Assembly: GCF_003967275.1 (NCBI RefSeq)
Contig: NZ_AP018721.1
Coordinates: 1,488,001 to 1,552,000, forward strand
Direction of reading: 5' to 3'
Length of the DNA stretch: 64,000 bases
DNA from: Sulfuritortus calidifontis
GTDB lineage: Bacteria > Pseudomonadota > Gammaproteobacteria > Burkholderiales > Thiobacillaceae
The notes under the pieces are model-generated. The model was not told the origin of the DNA, did not search any database, and saw only the letters and a list, made by a program, of their open reading frames with translations. A program made the translations under genes and the position numbers. Position 1 is the stretch's first letter. Every line of letters starts with the position of its first letter. Positions 1 through 7,021 of this stretch are shown piece after piece.

Positions 1-670
1 TGAAGAAGGTGTAGTACGGCCCGTGCGCCGCGGCCATGAGGATGGCGGCCGCCAGCAGGGCGATCACCTCCGGCCGCTTGAGCACGCTCCTCAAAGAAGC
101 CTGTTCGGTCTCGAGGGTATTGATCTCCGCCTCGGGGATGAAACGGGCGAACAGGGCCACCCCGATGAGCAGAACCAGCACCACCCAGAGCAGGCTCTCG
201 ACCGGCCAATGATCGAGCATGGCACCCAGGCCGACCACGACCAGGATGAAGCCGATGGAACCCCAGAGCCGGATGTTGCCGTAGCGCTCGGTGCGGTCCT
301 TCAGGTGCGACAGCGTGGTGGCCTCGACCAGGGGCAGGGAGGCGCTCCAGAAGAAGCTGATCAGGCTCATCACCGCGAACAGCCACCAGAAGCCGGTGCC
401 GAAGAACACCCCCAGGTAGGAGACGACGCAGATCGCCGCCACCATCTGCACGATGGCCACCCGACGGCCGGTACGGTCGGCAACATGGCCCCAGATGTTG
501 GGCGCGAAGATGCGCATCACCTGCAGCAGCGACATCAGGATGCCGATCTGCAGGGCGCTGAACTCGAGCGAACGCAAATACAGGCTCCAGTACGGCGCCA
601 TGGCGCCGACGAAGGCGAAATAGAAGAAATAGAAACCGGACAGGCGCCAGTACGGCAGGGAATGCGGCAT
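1..670 (-). CDS. MFS transporter, partial (HcaT-like)
   Basis: N-terminal 223 residues of a major facilitator superfamily permease; the 3' part lies outside the window. The protein starts MPHSLPYWRLSGFYFFYFAF and reads through several hydrophobic helices. A basic loop, DRTGRR, sits between helices 2 and 3 at the position of the MFS signature. The opening resembles the MFS_1-like/3-phenylpropionate permease (HcaT) group, but the substrate cannot be told. It is followed, 44 bp upstream in the same direction, by a YdcH gene. A long open frame on the other strand here is a codon-bias shadow. Confidence 0.8.
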   Translation of the reverse strand, partial: MPHSLPYWRLSGFYFFYFAFVGAMAPYWSLYLRSLEFSALQIGILMSLLQVMRIFAPNIWGHVADRTGRRVAIVQMVAAICVVSYLGVFFGTGFWWLFAVMSLISFFWSASLPLVEATTLSHLKDRTERYGNIRLWGSIGFILVVVGLGAMLDHWPVESLLWVVLVLLIGVALFARFIPEAEINTLETEQASLRSVLKRPEVIALLAAAILMAAAHGPYYTFF

Positions 671-714
671 GGGATGGCGAAATGGGCGCGCCCGTCAGGC
701 GGCGCCCCGGGCGC

Positions 715-960
715 TCAGGCCTTGGCGGCCAACAGCATCTGGTACAGCTCGTCTTTCAGGGCCAGGCGCTTCTTCTTCAGGTCTTCGGCATAGACATCCG
801 AGGTCGGCTCGATGTTCTGCTCGATCCGGTGGATCTCACGGTCGACCGCGTGATATTCGTCATAGAGCTTGGCGAAATGGGCGTTGCCGCGCTTGAGCTC
901 GCGCATGGTTTCCTTGTGTTCGGGAAACTCGTGGGCGAGATCGTGGGATTCGAGTTCCAT
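715..960 (-). CDS. YdcH family protein (DUF465)
   Basis: Small 81-aa, highly charged, mostly helical protein. The start MELESHDLAHEFPEHKETM and the closing LKDELYQMLL helix match the YdcH/DUF465 family, short coiled proteins of unknown function common in Proteobacteria. No signal peptide or membrane segment. It lies between aroC and the MFS gene on the same strand, 29 bp after aroC. The ATG is preceded by an AGGAGTTA-type ribosome site on the coding strand. Confidence 0.85.
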   Translation of the reverse strand: MELESHDLAHEFPEHKETMRELKRGNAHFAKLYDEYHAVDREIHRIEQNIEPTSDVYAEDLKKKRLALKDELYQMLLAAKA

Positions 961-989
961 GGCCTAACTCCTGAAAATGGTAGGAAGGT

Positions 990-2093
990 TCAACGCGGCG
1001 CCTGGCCGGGGATAGGCGGCGTCGGACAGCGCACGTCGGCGTTCTGGCCGCGATGGCGCAGGACATGATCCATCAGCACGATGGCCAGCATGGCCTCGGC
1101 GATCGGCGTCGCCCGGATGCCGACACAGGGGTCGTGCCGGCCGTGGGTCACCACCTCGACCGGCTCGCCGGCCAGGTTGATCGAGCGCCCGGGCAAGCGG
1201 ATGCTGGAAGTCGGCTTGATCGCGATCGAGGCGAGGATGTCCTGGCCGGTGGAGATGCCGCCCAGGATGCCGCCGGCGTGGTTCGACAAAAAGCCCTGCG
1301 GAGTCAGCTCGTCCCGGTGCTCGGTGCCCTTCTGGGCGACGCTGGCGAAACCATCGCCGATCTCCACCCCCTTCACCGCATTGATGCTCATCAGGGCATG
1401 GGCGAGGTCGGCATCCAGCCGGTCGTAGACCGGCTCGCCCAGGCCGACCGGCACCTTTTCCGCCACCACGTTGATGCGGGCGCCGACCGAGTTGCCCTCG
1501 CGGCGCAGGGCATCCATATAAGCCTCCAGCTCGGCGACGATGCCGGCATTGGGCGCGAAGAAGGCATTGTCGGCCACCGCCTCCCAGCTCTGGAACGGCA
1601 CCACGATCGGGCCGAGCTGGGCCAGATAGCCGCGGATGACCGTACCGTAGCGCTCGTGCAGCCACTTCTTGGCGATGGCCCCGGCGGCGACCCGCACGGC
1701 GGTCTCCCGGGCCGAGGAACGGCCGCCGCCCTTGTAGTCGCGGATGCCGTATTTCTGCCAGTAGGTGTAGTCGGCGTGGCCCGGGCGGAAGGTCTGGGCG
1801 ATCTCGGAATAGTCCTTGCTGCGCTGGTCCTCGTTGCGGATCAGCAGGGCGATGGGCGTGCCGGTGGTCCTGCCGTCGAACACGCCGGACAGGATCTCCA
1901 CCGTGTCCGATTCGCGCCGCTGGGTGACGTGGCGCGAGGTGCCGGGCTTGCGCCGGTCGAGGTCGATCTGGATGTCTTCGGCCGTCAACGCCAGCCCGGG
2001 CGGGCAGCCGTCGACCACGCAGCCGATGGCCGGGCCGTGGGATTCGCCGAAAGACGTGACGCAGAAGGAAGTGCCAATCGTATTACCGGACAT
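990..2093 (-). CDS. aroC: Chorismate synthase
   Basis: Converts 5-enolpyruvylshikimate-3-phosphate to chorismate, the last shikimate step, using reduced FMN; cytosolic. The 367-aa length is normal. Family signatures are present: [19 protein letters not shown] near the N-terminus, the R-K-P-G-T-S segment, [18 protein letters not shown] in the middle and the GxSTGQD segment late. The start at [10 protein letters not shown] matches the family. The gene stands first in a leftward group with ydcH and the MFS transporter; no other aro gene is nearby. Confidence 0.97.
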   Translation of the reverse strand: MSGNTIGTSFCVTSFGESHGPAIGCVVDGCPPGLALTAEDIQIDLDRRKPGTSRHVTQRRESDTVEILSGVFDGRTTGTPIALLIRNEDQRSKDYSEIAQTFRPGHADYTYWQKYGIRDYKGGGRSSARETAVRVAAGAIAKKWLHERYGTVIRGYLAQLGPIVVPFQSWEAVADNAFFAPNAGIVAELEAYMDALRREGNSVGARINVVAEKVPVGLGEPVYDRLDADLAHALMSINAVKGVEIGDGFASVAQKGTEHRDELTPQGFLSNHAGGILGGISTGQDILASIAIKPTSSIRLPGRSINLAGEPVEVVTHGRHDPCVGIRATPIAEAMLAIVLMDHVLRHRGQNADVRCPTPPIPGQAPR

Positions 2094-2221
2094 TACGCAG
2101 CCTGTTAGTGATTTCTACGGATTTTAACCCAAGCACTTTGGAAAAACCCCGGCCGGCATACGTAGTTGCCCTTGGGTGCCGCCCGGAAGCCCTCAACCGC
2201 GCGGGTTTATAGACTTCAGGC

Positions 2222-3355
2222 ATGAAATCAGCCAACGCATCCATGCCCTCACGCCCCCGCTTCCTCATTGCGGGCACGGCGCTATTGACCCTGTTCGCCA
2301 CCGAGATCTACCTGGCTCGCCTGCTCGACCGTGGTGACTTCCTCATCCACGTCCTGCTCGACCTGGTCCTGTTCGGCCTGGTGTTCGGCCCGATTGCCTG
2401 GTTTACCGTGTTCCGCCCACTGCTCACCCGTGAGACCAGCCAGGAGAACGAACTCAACCTGTTGAGCCGCGCGCTCACCGCGACCAGCAACGCCGTCTTC
2501 ATCACCGATCGGGCCGGCAACATCGCCTGGGCCAACGAGGCCTTCTCCAAGCTGTGCGGCTACGAGATCGAGGAAATCCTCGGCCGCAACCCGCGTTTTC
2601 TGCAATCCGGCCTGCAAAGCCCCTCCTACTACAAGGAGATGTGGGCCACCATCCTGTCCGGCCAGAGCTGGATCAGCGAGACGCTGGAGCGGCACAAGAA
2701 CGGCCACACCTATACCGTGCGCCAGACCATAACCCCGATCATGGACGAGTTGCAGCAGATCACCCACTTCATCGCCATGCACGACGACATCACGGCCATG
2801 AAGGAGGCGGAGGCACGCATACATCGCATCGCCCACCACGACGCCTTGACCGGGCTGTCCAACCGCATCCTGTTCAAGGATCGCCTCAAACAGGCGCTGC
2901 GCCTGGCCAAGCGCAACAAGGAGGCCCTGGCCCTGCTCTATATCGACCTCGATCGCTTCAAACCGGTGAACGACACCCTCGGCCACGCCGTCGGCGACAT
3001 GCTGCTGAAAGCGGTGGCCAAGCGCCTGCGCCGCTGCGTGCGCGACAGCGACACGGTCTCCCGTCTGGGCGGCGACGAATTCACCGTCATCCTGCCGACC
3101 ATCAACCAGGCGGACGATGCCGGCAAGGTCGCGATGAAGATCATTCAGGCATTGGAAAAGCCCTTCAGCATCCAGGGCCACGAGATCCGAATCGGCAGCA
3201 GCATCGGCATCGCCATCTACATGCGCGACTCCGACAACGCCGGCGACCTCATGCAGATGGCCGATGCCGCCATGTACGTGGCCAAGACCGAGGGCCGCAA
3301 CACCTACCGTTTCTATGCGGCGCCGCAGGCCGAAAGCGGGGACGCGCCGGCCTGA
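2222..3355 (+). CDS. Membrane diguanylate cyclase, PAS-GGDEF
   Basis: Makes c-di-GMP from two GTP. The 377 residues hold two hydrophobic segments (about 12-30 and 40-62), a PAS domain (about 80-195, with the NPRFLQSG loop typical of PAS sensors), and a GGDEF domain from about 205. The active-site GGDEF is at 283-287, and an RxxD inhibitory site (R274-D277) precedes it by the usual five residues. So an active, product-inhibited enzyme is expected. The ligand of the PAS domain is unknown. It is transcribed alone and ends back to back with the leftward aminopeptidase gene. Confidence 0.92.
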   Translation: MKSANASMPSRPRFLIAGTALLTLFATEIYLARLLDRGDFLIHVLLDLVLFGLVFGPIAWFTVFRPLLTRETSQENELNLLSRALTATSNAVFITDRAGNIAWANEAFSKLCGYEIEEILGRNPRFLQSGLQSPSYYKEMWATILSGQSWISETLERHKNGHTYTVRQTITPIMDELQQITHFIAMHDDITAMKEAEARIHRIAHHDALTGLSNRILFKDRLKQALRLAKRNKEALALLYIDLDRFKPVNDTLGHAVGDMLLKAVAKRLRRCVRDSDTVSRLGGDEFTVILPTINQADDAGKVAMKIIQALEKPFSIQGHEIRIGSSIGIAIYMRDSDNAGDLMQMADAAMYVAKTEGRNTYRFYAAPQAESGDAPA

Positions 3356-4822
3356 TCAGCCGGCCAGCCGTTCCAGCACGCCCAGGCCGAGAGCGACGCC
3401 GAAGCCGGTGATGTCCGATCCGACCGCACCCAGACCGCCCTTGCAGCGGCTGGCCGACAGGTCGATATGCAGCCAGGGCGCTTCCGCCACGAAGCGGTTG
3501 AGAAAACGTGCCGCCAGGATGTGGTCGGCCTCGCCGTCGAGCGTGCATTGCTTGACGTCGGCCACCTTGGATTCCAACGCCTCGTCGTAGTCCTCCGGCA
3601 CCGGAAACGCCACCACCCGCTCACCGCACTGCATCCCAGCCGCCACCGCCGCCAGCGCCAGGTCGTCCCGATTGGCCAACACCCCGCTCATGCGCTCGCC
3701 CAGCGCCACGGCCATGCTGCCGGTCAGGGTCGCGAAGTCGATGATCGCGGCCGGCTTCGCGCGGGCCGCCAGGGTCAGGGTATCGGCCAGCACCATGCGG
3801 CCTTCGGCATCGGTATGCACGATCTCGATGGTGGTGCCGTTGAACGCGGTGACCACCTCGTTCTGGGTGTAGGCCTCGGGTGAAAGATGGTTCTGGGCGA
3901 TGGCCAGCCAGACGTCCAGGCGCACCGGCAGCTTCAGCCGGGTCGCCGCCAGCAGCAGGCCCAGGGCGACGGCGGAGCCGTTCATGTCGTCGTGCATGTT
4001 GTGCATGTAGCGGGCGGGCTTCAGGTTGTGACCGCCAGTGTCGAAACAAATGCCCTTGCCGACCAGGGCATAACCCGCCTTCGCCCGCTTCGGCGTGTAG
4101 CTCAGGTGCACGATCGCCGCGTCTTCGTGCTGGCTGCCGCGGGCGACGGCGAGAAAGGCGCCGGCCTTGAGCCTGCGCAGCTTTTTCACGTCGAGTTCCT
4201 CGATGCCCCAGCCTTCGGCCTTGGCCAGTTTGACCACACGCTGGCGATAACTGCGTGGCGTCAGCTCGTTCGGCGGCAGCATGGTCAGCTGTCGGGCCAG
4301 GGCATTGCCCTCGGCCAGCGCACGGATGCGGGCGAAGCCATCCGGACTCTGGCAGCCATGGAGATGGATTTTTTTCAGCGGTTTCGCGGTCTGCTTGCTC
4401 TTGTAGCTGGGCAAGGTCGTGCCATTGAGCCAGGCCACATAGACCGCCGCCTCCGCAGCAGGCAAGCGGGCAGCAGCCGGACCATGTACGGCGATATGAA
4501 TCTCCGTCGGCTGCTCCTCGAGCAGAGGCTGCAGCGCCTTGCGCAGAGAGGCGTGCCGATCGAAGGCACTCGCCTTGGCATCGAGCATGAGCCAGGCCTC
4601 CAGGCCGCCAGCCTCGTTCTCGCAAGTGACCGGGGATTTCGCCAGTTCCTTCCGCTTCATCTGCTTGCGCTTGAGGACGGCGAGCAGACGCTCGCTGGCG
4701 GGAATTTTTTCAAGCGCAGCGCCTTCGATCACAACATGCAGCACATGGCCGACGACGCCGGTTTTCAGGCCGGAAAAATCCTTTTTCGTTTCAACGAGTT
4801 CAGCTAGTGAGTTCACATTCAT
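3356..4822 (-). CDS. Leucyl aminopeptidase, M17 family
   Basis: Two-metal cytosolic aminopeptidase of the PepA family, 488 aa. The C-terminal catalytic half shows GKGICFDTGG (metal lysine and aspartate), NLKP with the catalytic lysine, the DDMNG aspartate, and HTDAEGR holding the last two metal ligands and the catalytic arginine. The usual signature is NTDAEGR; here the Asn is His. The N-terminal half is divergent, as usual for bacterial members. The gene ends directly against the converging cyclase gene and is divergent from pdhA. Confidence 0.9.
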   Translation of the reverse strand: MNVNSLAELVETKKDFSGLKTGVVGHVLHVVIEGAALEKIPASERLLAVLKRKQMKRKELAKSPVTCENEAGGLEAWLMLDAKASAFDRHASLRKALQPLLEEQPTEIHIAVHGPAAARLPAAEAAVYVAWLNGTTLPSYKSKQTAKPLKKIHLHGCQSPDGFARIRALAEGNALARQLTMLPPNELTPRSYRQRVVKLAKAEGWGIEELDVKKLRRLKAGAFLAVARGSQHEDAAIVHLSYTPKRAKAGYALVGKGICFDTGGHNLKPARYMHNMHDDMNGSAVALGLLLAATRLKLPVRLDVWLAIAQNHLSPEAYTQNEVVTAFNGTTIEIVHTDAEGRMVLADTLTLAARAKPAAIIDFATLTGSMAVALGERMSGVLANRDDLALAAVAAGMQCGERVVAFPVPEDYDEALESKVADVKQCTLDGEADHILAARFLNRFVAEAPWLHIDLSASRCKGGLGAVGSDITGFGVALGLGVLERLAG

Positions 4823-4898
4823 TCTCCGGCAAATCCTTGACCTGACGCGGCCTTTCCGCGATCATACCGCGATTTTTTCAACCCAGAGGTCTAGCTCA

Positions 4899-5861
4899 AT
4901 GAAGCTGAAAGATCGTAAGCGGGTGCTGCGCGAGATGATTCTGGCCCGGCGTTTCGAAGAGCGCTGCTATCAGGCCTATATCGAGCGCAAGATCGGCGGA
5001 TTCCTGCATCTTTATCCCGGCCAGGAGGCCTGCTGCTTTGGCGTCATGGAAGCGGCCCGTCCCGGCTTCGACTACGTCATCACCGGTTATCGCGACCACG
5101 TGCACGCCATCAAATGCGGCGCCGATCCCAAGGCGGTGATGGCCGAGCTCTACGGCAAGGAGACCGGCTGCTCCAAAGGCCGCGGCGGCTCCATGCACAT
5201 CTTCGACGTGGCGCACCGCTTCATGGGCGGCTATGCCCTGGTCGGCGGCCCCTTCCCGCTCGCCGCCGGCATGGCCAAGGCGATCCAGATGAAGGGCGGT
5301 GACGAGATCGCCATCTGCTTCCTGGGCGACTCCGCCAACAACCAGGGTACCTTCCACGAGACCATGAACATGGCCGCGCTGTGGAACTTGCCCGTGCTCT
5401 TCGTCTGCGAGAACAACCTCTACGGCATCGGCACCGCCCTGCACCGTTCCACCGCCGTGGTCGATCAGTACAAGCGGGTCTGCGCCTACGGCATCGAGTC
5501 CGACGTCTGCGACGGCCAGGACATCGAGGTGGTGCTGGAGCACGCCCACAAGGCGGTCGAATACGTGCGCTCGCGCAAGGGCCCATATTTCCTGGAGCTG
5601 AAGACCTATCGCTACCGCGGCCACTCCATGTCCGACTCGCGCGGCTATCGCAGCCGCGAGGAAGAGGAGCAATGGAAGCAGCGCGATCCGATCAACATCC
5701 TGCGCGACCGCATGATCGCCGAGGACAAATACACCATGGCCGAGTTCGAAGCCCTGGAAAAAGAAATCGACGATTACATCGAAAACGAAGTGATCAAATT
5801 TGCCGAGGAGTCGCCCGACCCCAAGGTCGAGGAGCTCACCAAATACGTGCTGGCGGATTGA
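4899..5861 (+). CDS. pdhA: Pyruvate dehydrogenase E1 component, alpha subunit
   Basis: Thiamine-diphosphate-dependent decarboxylase subunit of the heterotetrameric E1 type, 320 aa. The start MKLKDRKRVLREMILARRFE was chosen because an AGAGG ribosome site lies just upstream at about 4885-4889 and the family begins here; the open frame extends further upstream without support. Seen are ETGCSKGRGGSMH and the ThDP region GDSANNQGTFHE followed by CENN. The usual ThDP motif begins GDG; here it is GDS. First gene of the pyruvate dehydrogenase operon with pdhB and the E2-E3 fusion. Confidence 0.93.
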   Translation: MKLKDRKRVLREMILARRFEERCYQAYIERKIGGFLHLYPGQEACCFGVMEAARPGFDYVITGYRDHVHAIKCGADPKAVMAELYGKETGCSKGRGGSMHIFDVAHRFMGGYALVGGPFPLAAGMAKAIQMKGGDEIAICFLGDSANNQGTFHETMNMAALWNLPVLFVCENNLYGIGTALHRSTAVVDQYKRVCAYGIESDVCDGQDIEVVLEHAHKAVEYVRSRKGPYFLELKTYRYRGHSMSDSRGYRSREEEEQWKQRDPINILRDRMIAEDKYTMAEFEALEKEIDDYIENEVIKFAEESPDPKVEELTKYVLAD

Positions 5862-5870
5862 ATGAAGCAG

Positions 5871-5934
5871 TCAGCAATCAGCCGTCAGCGCTCAGCTTTC
5901 AAGCCGCTGATAGCTGAACGCTGAAGGCTGACAG
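5871..5934. repeat. Heptamer array with inverted copy, pdhA-pdhB gap
   Basis: The gap holds four direct copies of a TCAGCNN heptamer (5871-5898), then, after a short spacer, four copies of its reverse complement GCTGANN (5906-5933). The whole can fold into one imperfect stem-loop between the pdhA stop and the pdhB ribosome site. It is noncoding and probably a dispersed intergenic repeat; a role in mRNA stability is possible but not shown. Confidence 0.8.
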
Positions 5935-5949
5935 CTTACGGAGAAAAAA

Positions 5950-6933
5950 ATGGCTGAAATCATGTACTGGGAAGCGATTCAGCGCGCCCACGACGAAGAG
6001 ATGGCCCGCGATCCCCTGGTGATCTGCATGGGCGAGGACATCGGCGTGGCCGGTGGCACCTACAAGGCGACCAAGGGCCTGTACGAAAAATACGGTCCGC
6101 TGCGGGTGATGGACACCCCGATCTCCGAGAACGGCTACACCGGCCTCGGCGTCGGCGCCTCCTTCCTCGGGGTCAAACCGATCATCGAGATCATGTCGGT
6201 CAACTTCGCCTGGCTGGCGATGGACCAGATCTTCAACAGCGCGGCCAAGGTGCGCTACATGTCCGGCGGCCAGTTGACCGCCCCGATCGTGGTCCGCTCC
6301 GCCGGCGGGGCCGCCCATCAGCTCGGCGCCCAGCACTCGGCCCGGATGGAGAAGGTGTTCATGGGCATCGCCGGCCTGCGCGTGGTGACCCCGTCCAACC
6401 CCAAGCAGGCCTATGGTCTGCTCAAATCCGCCGTGCGCTCGCCCGACCCGGTCTACATCAACGAGCATGAGTTGATGTACAACATGAAGGGCGAAGTGCC
6501 GGACGAGGAATACTTCCACCCGCTGGAGGGTTCCGAGGTCACCCGGCCGGGCACCGACGTCACCCTGTTTGGCTACAACATCTCCGTGCACTGGTGCCTG
6601 AAGGCGGCCGAGATCCTGGCCAAGCAGTACAACATCAGCGCCGAGGTGGTTGACCTCTACGCCTTGGCGCCGCTCGACCGCGAAGGCATCAAGAAGTCGG
6701 TGGCCAAGACCCACAAGGCGGTGATCGCCGAGGAAGACGAGGCCCCGTGCGGCGTCGGCTCCGAGGTCATGGCCATCATCAACGAAGAATGCTTCTGGGA
6801 ACTGGATGCCCCGCCGGTGCGCGTGCACTCCGCCCTGGTGCCCCAGCCCTACGCGCACAACCTGGAGAAGGCCACCATCCCGAATCACGAGGATGTCGTG
6901 AAGGCCGTGCTCAAGCTGTTTGGCAAAGCCTGA
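5950..6933 (+). CDS. pdhB: Pyruvate dehydrogenase E1 component, beta subunit
   Basis: Partner of PdhA in the alpha2-beta2 E1 enzyme, 327 aa, normal length. It starts MAEIMYWEAIQRAHDEEM after a GGAG site at 5940. Typical features are the FMGEDI-like GEDIGVAGG stretch near residue 28, DTPISENGYTGLGVGA, and a C-terminal transketolase domain. It is separated from pdhA by the heptamer repeat and from the E2-E3 gene by a second inverted repeat, with all three in one direction and no terminator seen between them. Confidence 0.95.
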   Translation: MAEIMYWEAIQRAHDEEMARDPLVICMGEDIGVAGGTYKATKGLYEKYGPLRVMDTPISENGYTGLGVGASFLGVKPIIEIMSVNFAWLAMDQIFNSAAKVRYMSGGQLTAPIVVRSAGGAAHQLGAQHSARMEKVFMGIAGLRVVTPSNPKQAYGLLKSAVRSPDPVYINEHELMYNMKGEVPDEEYFHPLEGSEVTRPGTDVTLFGYNISVHWCLKAAEILAKQYNISAEVVDLYALAPLDREGIKKSVAKTHKAVIAEEDEAPCGVGSEVMAIINEECFWELDAPPVRVHSALVPQPYAHNLEKATIPNHEDVVKAVLKLFGKA

Positions 6934-6935
6934 GA

Positions 6936-6996
6936 AGTCGGCAGCAGTCAGTTGGCAGAAATCTCGCAGCCGACTGCTCACTGCAAACTGCCAACT
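6936..6996. repeat. Inverted repeat in the pdhB to E2-E3 gap
   Basis: Two nested inverted pairs occupy this gap: AGTCGGC (6936-6942) with GCCGACT (6969-6975), and AGTTGGCAG (6950-6958) with CTGCCAACT (6988-6996). There is no T-run, so it is not a plain terminator. Its style resembles the repeat in the preceding gap of the same operon, although the sequence differs. Confidence 0.7.
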
Positions 6997-7021
6997 CATT
7001 AAGCCTGACGGATCAAAATCT

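Noticed and set aside
2094-2221. Possible tRNA or riboswitch in the aroC/cyclase gap
   Set aside because: Short GC-rich inverted pieces are present, but no cloverleaf and no known aptamer core could be traced.
4837-4867. Sigma-70 promoter for pdhA (TTGACC and CATACC)
   Set aside because: The -10 is poor and the spacer too long, so it was not listed as a feature.
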